A DNA stretch of 57,023 bases from Hydrogenophilales bacterium 16-64-40 (GTDB lineage Bacteria; Pseudomonadota; Gammaproteobacteria; Burkholderiales; Thiobacillaceae), in NCBI GenBank assembly GCA_002256995.1, contig NCGX01000015.1, positions 1 through 57,023 on the forward strand, given 5' to 3'. The position numbers and the translations under genes were made by a program. Every line of letters begins with the position of its first letter. Within the stretch, counting starts at the first letter, position 1. Under the pieces are notes generated by a model that did no database searches, was not told where the DNA came from, and saw nothing but the letters and a program-made list of their open reading frames with translations. Of this stretch, positions 17,463-28,462 are shown one piece after another.

Positions 17463-18434
17463 TCAGGGCGGATTGGCGCCTTCCGCCGGCCAGCCTTGTG
17501 CGCGCCACGCCGTCATGCCGCCCTGGATGACCTGGACATCGGCGAAACCGGCCTCGGCCAGCAGCCGCGCTGCCTGGGCGGAACGGCGGTCGGTGCGGCC
17601 GAGCAGGCGGATGGGCCGCTGCCTGAAGTCTTCCAGCTCGGCCAGCCGATCGGCCAACTCATCGAGCGGGATATTGCGCGCGCCGGCGATGTGCTCGCCG
17701 ACGAATTCGGCGGCGGGACGCACGTCCAGCATCAGCACTTCGTCGCCGGCATCCAGTTGCTGCTTCAGCGACGCCACGCCCAGCATGGGCTTTTCGCGCA
17801 GCTTGCGCACGAAGCGCGGCAGGAAGGCCACGGCAGCGAGCAGCGCGAGCGCAATCAGAATGTTGCGGATCATGCCCTCGCCGCCGGCCAGCGCCTCGCG
17901 TCCGGCGTAGCCGAGCCAGGTGTAGGCGAAGGCGCCGGGCAGCATGAACACCCAGGAGGCCAGCACATAGGCGAGGAAGGGTATGCGGGTGAGGCCCAAG
18001 GCGTAGTTCAGCAGGTTGAAGGGGAACAGCGGCACCAGGCGCACGAAGGCGACAAAGCGCCAGCCCTCCGATGTCACGCCGTCATTCAGGCGCTGCAGGC
18101 GCGGCCCGGCGCGGCGCGTGACCCAGTCGGCGCCCAGGTAGCGGGAGATGAGGAAGGCCAGTGAGGCACCGAGGGTGGCGCCGCTCAGGTTCCACAGCGT
18201 GCCCCAGACGGGGCCGAACAGGGCGCCGCCGGCAAGCGTCAGCACCGAACCGGGCAAAAACAGCACGGTGGCCAGTGCATACAGGGCCATGAACACGAGC
18301 GGCCCGGCGGCACCGGCGCCTTCCACCCAGGCTTGCAGGGCGGCGGCATCGAAATGCTCGCGCAGGGCGACGGCCGCGCCGACCGCCGCCAGCAGGACCA
18401 CACCCAGCAGGATGCGCAGGACCGTCTTGTTCAT
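17463..18434 (-). CDS. VTT/TVP38 membrane protein fused to a rhodanese-like domain lacking its cysteine
   Basis: Residues about 1-210 are a TVP38/TMEM64 (VTT, SNARE-associated/DedA-like) membrane domain, with LFLPGSVLTLAGGALFGPVWG and FVRLVPLFPFNLLNYALGLTR. Residues about 215-318 are a rhodanese fold (VLMLDVRPAAEFVGEHIAGARNIPL ending in IQGGMTAWRAQGWP, quoted here as two separate segments). The active-site loop reads LLGRTDRRS, where active rhodaneses have a Cys; residue 279 is Gly (GGC), one base from TGC. Sulfur transfer by this domain is therefore unlikely, and it may bind or sense ligands. It precedes arsM by 18 bases. Confidence 0.85.
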   Translation of the reverse strand: MNKTVLRILLGVVLLAAVGAAVALREHFDAAALQAWVEGAGAAGPLVFMALYALATVLFLPGSVLTLAGGALFGPVWGTLWNLSGATLGASLAFLISRYLGADWVTRRAGPRLQRLNDGVTSEGWRFVAFVRLVPLFPFNLLNYALGLTRIPFLAYVLASWVFMLPGAFAYTWLGYAGREALAGGEGMIRNILIALALLAAVAFLPRFVRKLREKPMLGVASLKQQLDAGDEVLMLDVRPAAEFVGEHIAGARNIPLDELADRLAELEDFRQRPIRLLGRTDRRSAQAARLLAEAGFADVQVIQGGMTAWRAQGWPAEGANPP

Positions 18435-18526
18435 CGTGCGGCCGCGCCAGCGTCGTTGCGACGATTGATGGCGTCGTCCCTGATCTCGCCCCGCAATGGC
18501 AACCCCAACCCGGTCATGTGCCGCGC

Positions 18527-18757
18527 CTAGCCGATATCGCGGCCGCCTCGCTTCAACCTGACTATCTTCACCGCGAGCAGCGTTGCCGGCAGCAGATGCC
18601 AGAACACGTCAAAAATATCGATCGGTTTGGTCAGGGTGCCCTCCGCCAGCATGCGCATTTTTTCGACCAGATGCGGCTCCGGCACAAAGGGCGCGCCCAA
18701 CATGAAAAGCGTGGCGAGAAGCAGGAAAACAAAAGGGACTCTGTCGATGAACCGCAT
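18527..18757 (-). CDS. Small two-helix membrane protein
   Basis: A 76-residue protein with two hydrophobic segments (about 7-24, VPFVFLLLATLFMLGAPF, and about 50-66, VFWHLLPATLLAVKIV) around a hydrophilic loop EPHLVEKMRMLAEGTLTKPIDIFD. Similar small proteins occur in proteobacteria and are sometimes labelled 'RND transporter', although they are far too short to be one. The function is unknown. It lies between a DUF1415 gene and the VTT-rhodanese gene on the same strand, with 92 bases to the latter. Confidence 0.65.
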   Translation of the reverse strand: MRFIDRVPFVFLLLATLFMLGAPFVPEPHLVEKMRMLAEGTLTKPIDIFDVFWHLLPATLLAVKIVRLKRGGRDIG

Positions 18758-18814
18758 ATTCGAACCTCGTAACGATGAATGGGGTGACGTCCGGGTGCCT
18801 CGGCCCGGGCTTCG

Positions 18815-19360
18815 TCAGGCCTTGTTGCGCCACAGGGCTTGCCATCCCGCATGGCCCAATGTCTGCAGCGTCTCGATATTACGCGCGTAAATGGTCTCGG
18901 CTTCCGGAAACGCCGCCACCGCCCGATCGATGCTCGCTTCGCGCAACAGGTGCAGGGTCGGGAACGGCGCGCGGTTGGTGTAGTTGCCGAGGTCGTCGGG
19001 CTCGGTGCCCTCGAACTGGAAAGCGGGGTGGAAGCTGGCTATCTGGATCACGCCGTCCAGCCGATGCTCTTCCAGCGCGGCTTCGGCCAGTTGCATGAAA
19101 TCGTTGAAGTCGAGGAAATCCGGCAGCAGCGTCGGGTGAATCAAGAGCGTCGTGTCGACCGCCTCGGGGTCGGCGGCGGCCAGAAAATCCAGCTCGCGGT
19201 CGAGGTCCTCCAGCAGGCCGTCGAGATGCGGCGCGTGGCTCACCACGTAGCGCACCTGGTTCTTCACGTAGACCGCCTTGGCGAACGGACACAGGTTGAG
19301 CCCGATCACCGCCTTTTCGATCCATTCGCGCATGGCTGAGATGACTGCCTCGTCGTCCAT
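18815..19360 (-). CDS. DUF1415 family protein
   Basis: A 181-residue soluble protein matching DUF1415: AMREWIEKAVIGLNLCPFAK at the start, TTLLIHPTLLPDFLDFNDF in the middle and IQIASFHPAFQFEGTEPDD followed by NRAPFPTLHLLREAS near the end. The function of the family is unknown; conserved cysteine, histidine and acidic residues suggest an enzyme. The ATG at 19360 is chosen because AGGGAG lies seven bases upstream; a GTG six bases earlier would sit almost on that site. It is divergent from alaS. Confidence 0.88.
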   Translation of the reverse strand: MDDEAVISAMREWIEKAVIGLNLCPFAKAVYVKNQVRYVVSHAPHLDGLLEDLDRELDFLAAADPEAVDTTLLIHPTLLPDFLDFNDFMQLAEAALEEHRLDGVIQIASFHPAFQFEGTEPDDLGNYTNRAPFPTLHLLREASIDRAVAAFPEAETIYARNIETLQTLGHAGWQALWRNKA

Positions 19361-19450
19361 TTTCACACTCCCTGGCGCCTGTAAGGGCGGAACTTTAACG
19401 GATACAATGCCTTATTGTCCGTCGCCCATGCACGAATCGATACCAACACC

Positions 19451-22069
<2,619 letters not shown>

Positions 22070-22074
22070 TCGGC

Positions 22075-22090
22075 GGGTACGGAATTTGCT
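22075..22090 (+). promoter_or_regulatory. Candidate sigma-54 promoter before the PilZ-like gene
   Basis: GGGTACGGAATTTGCT has GG and GC separated by exactly 10 bases and agrees with the sigma-54 pattern TGGCACGRNNNTTGCW at all specified positions except the first and fourth. It lies 35 bases before the ATG of the PilZ-like gene, the first gene of the run that continues into the NtrC-family regulator and the msh genes. It begins six bases after the alaS stop codon. Confidence 0.6.
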
Positions 22091-22124
22091 CTAGATCGTC
22101 TGACGCCCCCTAAAGCCTGACATC

Positions 22125-23819
22125 ATGAACATATTGGCCGAAAAATTTGCATCGGGAATCGCCCGCCTCACGCCCTTTGGCAAGCGCACCGATGATCCGC
22201 TGATCAACATCAAGGCGACCGCACGTTGGGTTGAAAGCCTGCCGAGCGGCGACGCCTTCAAGTGCCAGCAAGCCATTTTCGACGCGCTCAAGCGCGTCAA
22301 CGAAAATTCGACGCAAGACACGAAAGATCGTCTGGCGATCTTCATCCTGCTGGACGAAAAATCGCGCGACCTGCAGGACACGCTGGTGCGCCAGTATCTG
22401 CGCAATCCACGCATGTCGCGCGCCCAGGAAAGCCAGCTCTGGCATGCCGTGTACGGCCTGTATTGGGAAGTCGCGCGCGGCTATCACACCTTTGTGCTGC
22501 ATCTCTCCCATGAATCGGGCAAGAATGCGCTCGACACGCAGATTCCGCTGATCACCCTGCGCGCCATCCGCACCTTCGGCCAACTGCTGAAATGGCGCGC
22601 AATCCGCTATCTGCCGGCGGGCGAAAAACTCTGGCTGCGGCTGCATAATCTTTATCGCATCGCAGAAACCAATGGTTTCCATCGCCAGCCCCAGCGGGTT
22701 TATCCCGATGACGGATTCGATTGCTGCTGCGAGACCGCATGCCAGCATATCCTGATGCTGAACCTGGCCAATTCAGGCACGCTCTACCCCAGGCAGCTCG
22801 ACCTGCTCGACCGCTGGCTGTGCGGCTGGCACGGGATGCTGCAACTGGATAACAATTTCGACCCCGACACTCACGTTTTTGCCGTCGACCTGTCGGCCGA
22901 TCACGGCCCGCGCCGGGTGCGCAAGCCCGATAGCGACAAACCCCTGCGTTTCTGGGCAACGGGCGCCCTGCAGCAAAAACTGCAGGACATCCACACTGCC
23001 CTGCAGCAAGGCGGCTCCCCTGCGGCGCTGGGCCTGACGGAGAACGCCCGCACGGCCGAAAGCCTCGAGTTGATTGAATACCTGCTGCACCAGTGGTCGT
23101 CACTGGCCAGCCGCGAACAACGGCGTGCGCCGCGCGAGTCGACCAAGCGTCTGGTCGACGTCACCCACGGACTCAGCGCCCTCGTCGGCCAGATCAAGGC
23201 CGCCAACACACCCGCCAGCGTGTCGCCCTACGGCCTCGGGCTCAGTTACAACGAGGCCGCCGATGTGCAGGTGTACGGTTTCATCACCGACCGCACCCGC
23301 GAACGCGTCTCCCACCTGCACGTTCCGGCCATCGCGGCCTCGCCCGACGTCGAACGCTGGGTCATGCACGACGAAAGCGAATGCGGTTACGGCGCCGTCG
23401 TCGAATCGCGCGACAAGGACTGGCTGCGCGTGGGTGCGCTGATCGGCATCAAGTCGCATGACGCCAGCCAATGGCAGATCGGCATCGTGCGGCGGCTGTC
23501 GCGCGTCAACGACGACACCAGCTCGGTCGGGATCGAAACCCTGGCCGAAACGCCCGCCCTGACCATGCTGTACGACACCAGTTCGTCGGGCTACACCGTC
23601 GGCGGCTTTGACAACAGCGGCGCCAACCTGCCGCACCCCAGTCTGTGGCTGACCGGGAGCAGCGGTGCCGACAGTCTCGTGATCGACCCTGCCCACTTCA
23701 TGCCCGGCAAGGTGTTTCAGGTCCACGGCACGCCGGAACGCAAATTTATCGCCCTCGGCAGCCCGATTGAACGCAGCGAAGGCTGGCTGCACGTTGCCAT
23801 TGAGCCGGTAAACAGCTGA
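22125..23819 (+). CDS. Large PilZ-like protein at the head of the pilus locus
   Basis: A 564-residue, mostly helical protein with no signal peptide or membrane helix. The C-terminal third looks like a PilZ c-di-GMP-binding domain: REQRRAPRESTKRLVDV supplies an RxxxR motif (Arg333/Arg337, with a second possible one at Arg390-Arg394), and MHDESECGYGAVVES supplies DxSxxG (Asp416-Gly421). The strand VGALIGIKSHDASQWQIGIVRR follows. The 79-residue spacing between the first motif pair is longer than usual. The N-terminal 330 residues match nothing I recognise and include a Cys cluster, CCCETAC at 200-206. It precedes the response-regulator gene by 168 bases and a sigma-54-like promoter lies upstream. 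Confidence 0.75.
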   Translation: MNILAEKFASGIARLTPFGKRTDDPLINIKATARWVESLPSGDAFKCQQAIFDALKRVNENSTQDTKDRLAIFILLDEKSRDLQDTLVRQYLRNPRMSRAQESQLWHAVYGLYWEVARGYHTFVLHLSHESGKNALDTQIPLITLRAIRTFGQLLKWRAIRYLPAGEKLWLRLHNLYRIAETNGFHRQPQRVYPDDGFDCCCETACQHILMLNLANSGTLYPRQLDLLDRWLCGWHGMLQLDNNFDPDTHVFAVDLSADHGPRRVRKPDSDKPLRFWATGALQQKLQDIHTALQQGGSPAALGLTENARTAESLELIEYLLHQWSSLASREQRRAPRESTKRLVDVTHGLSALVGQIKAANTPASVSPYGLGLSYNEAADVQVYGFITDRTRERVSHLHVPAIAASPDVERWVMHDESECGYGAVVESRDKDWLRVGALIGIKSHDASQWQIGIVRRLSRVNDDTSSVGIETLAETPALTMLYDTSSSGYTVGGFDNSGANLPHPSLWLTGSSGADSLVIDPAHFMPGKVFQVHGTPERKFIALGSPIERSEGWLHVAIEPVNS

Positions 23820-23875
23820 GGGCATTCGGCCCGTCCCACTCCGCGCCACCCCCCTCCCTGCCGACCCGCCGCGGT

Positions 23876-23903
23876 TTAACTTTCGCCGGGTCTCTGGCAC
23901 AAT
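23876..23903 (+). promoter_or_regulatory. Candidate sigma-70 promoter for the response-regulator gene
   Basis: TTAACT (23876-23881) and CACAAT (23898-23903), each matching four of six consensus bases, are 16 bases apart and lie 85 bases upstream of the response-regulator GTG. It would let the regulator be made independently of the sigma-54 promoter further upstream. Weak call. Confidence 0.3.
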
Positions 23904-23987
23904 CGACGAAAACCCGACGCGCGCATAACAAACCCTCTCCGAGAATGGAGTAAACGCGGTTGCGGCACTCTTGGATCTGGAGGATAT

Positions 23988-25418
23988 GTGGCCCAAACCA
24001 ACAAGCCGAGCTTGCTGATCGTCGACGACGATCCGCTGATCTCCGATACGCTCACCTACGTGTTGAGCAAGGACTTCGAAATATCGGCCGCCGAATCGCG
24101 CGCCCAGGTGAAAAGCCTGCTGATGCAGCTGGACGAACCGCCGCAACTGGCGCTGGTCGACCTGGGCTTGCCGCCACAACCGCACAAACCCGACGAAGGC
24201 TTTGCCCTGATCGCCGACCTGCTGAGCATCTCACCCAGCATCAAGATCTTGGTGCTGTCCGGCCAGAGCGACGAGGCCAATGCGCGGCACGCGCGCGCAC
24301 TCGGCGCGATCGATTTCGTCGCCAAGCCGTGCGAACCCGAACGCCTGAAGTCCCTGCTGTTCAATGCCTTGCTGGTGCAGGATGCCGAGCGCAGCGCCGA
24401 CAAAGCCCCCGCCCCGGCCAAGGACTCCGGCATCGTGGGCGAGAGCCCGGCGATGGACAAGCTGCGCCAGCAGATCAAGCAATACGCCGCCGCGCCCTTT
24501 CCGGTGCTGATCGAGGGTGAATCCGGCAGCGGCAAGGAGCGCGTCGCCTCCAGCCTGCACCAGCTGTCGCCGCGCGCGCCCAAACCTTATCTCGCGCTCA
24601 ACTGCGCGGCGATTTCGCCGACCTTGGTCGAGCCCACCCTGTTCGGCTACGCCAAGGGTGCCTTCACCGGCGCCACCAGTTCGCGCGCCGGCTATTTCGA
24701 GGAAGCCGAAAACGGCACCCTGTTCCTCGACGAAATCGGCGAGCTGCCGCTGGAATTGCAGGCCAAACTGCTGCGCGTGCTGGAAAACGGCGAATACCAG
24801 CGCGTCGGCGAAACCCAGCCGCGCTTTTCCAACGCCCGCGTGGTGACCGCCACCAACCGCGACCTGCGTGCGGAAATCAAAGCGGGCCGCTTCCGCACCG
24901 ACCTCTACCACCGGCTGTCGGTGTTTTCCATTGCGGTGCCGCCGCTGCGCGAAATGGGCGAGGACAAGCTCACCCTGCTCAACCATTTCCGCGACTTCTA
25001 CGCCCGCGAAGCCAAGAGCCAGCCGTTTCAGCTCGACGCCCGCGCCCAGCAGATGTGGGAGGACTACCACTTCCCCGGCAACGTGCGCGAGCTGCGCAAC
25101 ATCGCCATCCGCCTGACCACCAAATACCCCGGCTTGGCGGTCAACGCCCAGCAGCTGGAAGACGAGCTCGACACCGACCAGGCCTACCCGCAGGAAATCC
25201 CGCTGGCCAACGACGGCCGGGCGCTGATCGAACTGGCGCGCAAGCAGCTGCAGACGCTCGCCAACTTCAACCTCGACGTCACCCTGCGCCAGTGGGAAAA
25301 AGCCTATGTCGAGGCGGCGCTCAACATGACCCACGGCAACCTGTCGCAGGCAGCCAAGCTGCTGGGCATCAACCGCACCACGCTCTACAGCCGCATGCAA
25401 ACGTACGGCAGCGAATAA
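23988..25418 (+). CDS. NtrC-family sigma-54-dependent response regulator
   Basis: The 476-residue protein has three domains. The receiver (1 to about 125) has the acidic triplet Asp13-Asp15 and phospho-acceptor Asp58 in ALVDLGLP. The AAA+ domain (about 140-380) has Walker A GESGSGKE, the sigma-54 contact loop GAFTGA, Walker [13 protein letters not shown] and the arginine finger region [13 protein letters not shown] Fis-type helix-turn-helix follows at the end ([20 protein letters not shown]). It should activate sigma-54 promoters when phosphorylated. The GTG start has GGAGG just upstream. No kinase gene adjoins it; the nearest candidate is the kinase at 35753-37483, beyond the msh genes. A PrsR-like subfamily is possible. 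Confidence 0.93.
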   Translation: MAQTNKPSLLIVDDDPLISDTLTYVLSKDFEISAAESRAQVKSLLMQLDEPPQLALVDLGLPPQPHKPDEGFALIADLLSISPSIKILVLSGQSDEANARHARALGAIDFVAKPCEPERLKSLLFNALLVQDAERSADKAPAPAKDSGIVGESPAMDKLRQQIKQYAAAPFPVLIEGESGSGKERVASSLHQLSPRAPKPYLALNCAAISPTLVEPTLFGYAKGAFTGATSSRAGYFEEAENGTLFLDEIGELPLELQAKLLRVLENGEYQRVGETQPRFSNARVVTATNRDLRAEIKAGRFRTDLYHRLSVFSIAVPPLREMGEDKLTLLNHFRDFYAREAKSQPFQLDARAQQMWEDYHFPGNVRELRNIAIRLTTKYPGLAVNAQQLEDELDTDQAYPQEIPLANDGRALIELARKQLQTLANFNLDVTLRQWEKAYVEAALNMTHGNLSQAAKLLGINRTTLYSRMQTYGSE

Positions 25419-25424
25419 GCCCCT

Positions 25425-26714
25425 GTGTACTTTGACTTTTTCGGTCTGAAAGAAGCGCCCTTCCGCATCACGCCGAATACCGAGTACTGGTACGCCGGCG
25501 GCCAGCGCGGAGAAATGCTCACTGCCCTGCTCTACGCCATCGGGCAGGGCGAAGGCATCATCAAGGTGGTGGGCGAGGTCGGCAGCGGCAAGACCATGCT
25601 GTGCCGCAAGCTCGTCGCCCAGCTGCCCGACAGCGTCGACAGTGTCTACCTCGGCAACCCCACCCTGTCACCCGACGACATGCTGGCGGCGATTCTTGCC
25701 GACCTCGGCATCGAGGCGCCCGAGGCTGGGCGGCAGGCGCGGCTGGCGCAGCTCAACACCACCTTGCTGGCGCGTCACGAAGCGGGACGCCGCGTGGTGG
25801 TATTCGTCGAGGAGGCGCAGGGCATCGCGCTCGACAACCTGGAATTTTTGCGGCTCTTGACCAATCTGGAGACCGCCACCGACAAGCTGCTGCAGATCGT
25901 GCTGTTCGGCCAGCCCGAGCTCGACGCGCTGCTGGCCGACCCGCGCATCCGTCAATTGAAGGATCGCATCACCCTGAGCCTGAATCTGTCGCCGCTGGCG
26001 GAGGCCGAAGTGGCCGCCTACCTGCGTGCACGACTGGCGGTGGCGGGCTATCGCGGCCCCGATCTGTTTCCGGCGGCGCTCATCACCCGCATGACCCAGC
26101 TTTCAGGTGGCCTGTCGCGCCGCATCAACGTGCTGGCCGACAAAACCCTGCTGGCGGCCTATGCCGGGCAAACCCACACGCTGACCCTGACCCATCTGGA
26201 CGCGGCGGTGGGTGACGCCGAGATGTACTCACCCGCGCGCGCACGACCGACTTTGCATCGCTGGGCGTGGCTCAGTGCCGGCCTCGCCGCCGTGCTGGGC
26301 CTGCTGGCCTTCATCGCCTGGCAGGCCACATCGCTGGACGCCCCGCCCCCGGCGTCCGCTGCCATGGCCGTCCATTCGCCCGTCCCCGAGCTTGATGTCG
26401 CGGACCTGGCCCGGCAAACCCAGCGCTGGCTCGCCACGGCCGCGCCCGACACCCATGTCATCCAGCTCGCCTCGGCTAAAGAAGCGGCGCAGGCAGCCGT
26501 ATTACTGGGGAGCCTGGATGCCGACACGCCGCGGCCGCTGCGGGTTTTGTACGGGCTGCGCCATGGGGCGCCTGCCTGGATGATTCTTGCCGGCGAATTT
26601 GCCGACCGCGACGCGGCCATGGCGGCCCTGCGCACCCAGCCTGCCTCGGCTGCAGGCACACCGTTTTTACGCACGGTCGGCAAAATGCGCGCCGTGGCCT
26701 TACCCACTGGATGA
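25425..26714 (+). CDS. mshM: MshM/ExeA-like AAA ATPase with C-terminal SPOR-like region
   Basis: The 429-residue protein begins with YFDFFGLKEAPFRITPN, the signature of the ExeA/MshM family. It has Walker A GEVGSGKT near 50 and Walker B VVVFVEEAQG near 125-134. A membrane helix (about 280-300, WAWLSAGLAAVLGLLAFIAW) leads to a periplasmic tail, whose end (VIQLASAKEAAQAAVLLGSL ... MILAGEFADRDAAMAAL) resembles a SPOR peptidoglycan-binding repeat. Such ATPases couple secretin assembly to the cell wall. The GTG start follows the response-regulator stop by six bases, and the stop overlaps mshL as ATGA, so these genes form one unit. Confidence 0.82.
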   Translation: MYFDFFGLKEAPFRITPNTEYWYAGGQRGEMLTALLYAIGQGEGIIKVVGEVGSGKTMLCRKLVAQLPDSVDSVYLGNPTLSPDDMLAAILADLGIEAPEAGRQARLAQLNTTLLARHEAGRRVVVFVEEAQGIALDNLEFLRLLTNLETATDKLLQIVLFGQPELDALLADPRIRQLKDRITLSLNLSPLAEAEVAAYLRARLAVAGYRGPDLFPAALITRMTQLSGGLSRRINVLADKTLLAAYAGQTHTLTLTHLDAAVGDAEMYSPARARPTLHRWAWLSAGLAAVLGLLAFIAWQATSLDAPPPASAAMAVHSPVPELDVADLARQTQRWLATAAPDTHVIQLASAKEAAQAAVLLGSLDADTPRPLRVLYGLRHGAPAWMILAGEFADRDAAMAALRTQPASAAGTPFLRTVGKMRAVALPTG

Positions 26715-28462
26715 TGATGAATGCTGTGTTGAAACGCTCCGTATTGACGAGCCTGGCGCTGGCCGGCTTCGTGCTGGTGGGCGGCTGCGTGCCGCCCAAG
26801 GCGTTCGACACCTCGCCCGGCCACATCAGCCGACCCAGCCAGCCTGCAGTGCCGCTCGCCCCGCCGCCCGCGCCGGTAAAAGCCGCGCCTGCCCTGGCTG
26901 CGCCGAAACCGAGCGTGCCGGTGCCGACCTATACCGTGGTGGTCAACGACGTGCCGGTGAAAGACCTGTTGTTTTCCATCGCGCGCGACACCCAGTACAA
27001 CATCGACCTGCATCCGGGCATCTCCGGGCGCGTCTCGCTCAACGCCGTGCAGGAACCGCTGCCCGCCATTCTCGACCGCATCGCGCGACAGGCCGATCTG
27101 CGTTACGAAATGAACGGCCGCACGGTCTCGATCATGCCCGACACCCCCTACGTCAAAACGTATGCGGTCAACTACGTCAACGTCGTCCGCAACACCACCT
27201 CCAGCGTCGGCGTGGCGGCTGAAATCGCCAGCACCGGCGGCGGCGCGACCGGCGGCGCCAGCGCGACGGGCAACTCCTCCACCACGACCGTGACCAGCCA
27301 GTCCAACAACGACCTGTGGACCGTGCTGGCCGACAATATCCGCACCCTTCTCGCCGGCACCCGCGCGGTCACGCAGAGCATCGAAGAGCGCGCCGCCCGG
27401 CTGGACGCCGAAAAAGCCGAGCGCGCCGAGCGGGTGTCGCAAGCCGAAGCCGCCAGCAAGGCGGGCGCGGGCGCGGCCAGCCTGTTCACCGCCGCATTCG
27501 CCAGCCAGCCCGTGGGCGACGGCAAATACGACGTGGCGGTCAACCCGGTGGCCGGCACCGTGTCCGTGCTGGGCACCGCCAAGCAGCAGGAACTGGTGCA
27601 GCAGTATCTCGACCGCGTGATGCAATCGGCGCAGCGCCAAGTGCTGATCGAGGCAACCATCGTCGAGGTCAGCCTCAAGGATCAATACCGTGCCGGGATC
27701 GACTGGTCGAAAGCCCTGCAAGGCACCACCGGCTGGGCCATCAACACCCTCGGTGGCGGCACCAACGCGCTGGCTGGCAAACTGACCCCCTTCATCCAGG
27801 CCACCTACACCAACAGCGGGAGCAACGGCTTCGCGGCCGCGATCGACCTGCTGGAATCCTTCGGCAAGACCAAGGTGCTGTCCAGCCCCAAGCTGATGGC
27901 GCTGAACAACCAGACCGCGCTGCTCAAGGTGGTCGACAACCTGGTCTACTTCAACGTCAAGGCGGACACCACCACGACCGCGAATGTGGGCACCACGACG
28001 ACCTTCACCACCACCCCGCAGACCGTGCCGGTCAGCATCGTCATGACAATGACGCCGCAGATCAACCAGAATGGCATGGTTTCGCTGACCGTTCGCCCGA
28101 CAATTTCGCGCAATGTCGGCTTCGTCCGCGACCCCAATCCCAGCATTCCCACCAACATCCCCAACCAAGTGCCCGTCATCCAGGTACGCGAAATGGAATC
28201 GCTGCTGCAGGTGCAAAGCGGCCAGACCGTGGTCCTTGGCGGCCTGATCCAGGACGACACCAACAACGCGCGCGATGGATTGCCGGGCCTGTCGCGCCCG
28301 GAGGGCGTCGGCGCGGTGTTTGGCCAGCACGAACGCATGAACAGCCAGACTGAGCTGGTGATTTTCCTGCGACCCATCGTGGTGTCCAGTCCCACGCTGG
28401 AAAGCGACGAACTGCGCCAGTTCCAGCGGCTACTCCCCAGCAGCGCACGGAGCAGCCCTTGA
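26711..28462 (+). CDS. mshL: MshL, outer-membrane secretin of the MSHA-type pilus
   Basis: The 583-residue lipoprotein precursor has a lipobox LVGGC and a Pro/Ala-rich linker. N-domains follow (VPVKDLLFSIARDTQYNIDL and PLPAILDRIARQADLRYEM). The C-terminal secretin domain carries RQVLIEATIVEVSLKDQYRA, KVLSSPKLMALNNQTALLKV and SGQTVVLGGLIQD. Secretins form the outer-membrane channel through which the pilus passes. Residues around 225-260 are an unusually Gly/Ser/Thr-rich spacer. The first of three clustered ATG codons overlaps the mshM stop; the next two are equally possible. Confidence 0.93.
   Translation: MMMNAVLKRSVLTSLALAGFVLVGGCVPPKAFDTSPGHISRPSQPAVPLAPPPAPVKAAPALAAPKPSVPVPTYTVVVNDVPVKDLLFSIARDTQYNIDLHPGISGRVSLNAVQEPLPAILDRIARQADLRYEMNGRTVSIMPDTPYVKTYAVNYVNVVRNTTSSVGVAAEIASTGGGATGGASATGNSSTTTVTSQSNNDLWTVLADNIRTLLAGTRAVTQSIEERAARLDAEKAERAERVSQAEAASKAGAGAASLFTAAFASQPVGDGKYDVAVNPVAGTVSVLGTAKQQELVQQYLDRVMQSAQRQVLIEATIVEVSLKDQYRAGIDWSKALQGTTGWAINTLGGGTNALAGKLTPFIQATYTNSGSNGFAAAIDLLESFGKTKVLSSPKLMALNNQTALLKVVDNLVYFNVKADTTTTANVGTTTTFTTTPQTVPVSIVMTMTPQINQNGMVSLTVRPTISRNVGFVRDPNPSIPTNIPNQVPVIQVREMESLLQVQSGQTVVLGGLIQDDTNNARDGLPGLSRPEGVGAVFGQHERMNSQTELVIFLRPIVVSSPTLESDELRQFQRLLPSSARSSP

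Noticed and set aside
23873-23887. GG-N10-GC match upstream of the response-regulator gene as a third sigma-54 promoter
   Set aside because: Only the core dinucleotides fit; most other consensus positions do not.
26159-28330. 723-codon minus-strand open frame opposite mshM and mshL
   Set aside because: It mirrors the secretin gene, has a composition typical of an antisense shadow (Gly, Val, His, Arg) and no domain.
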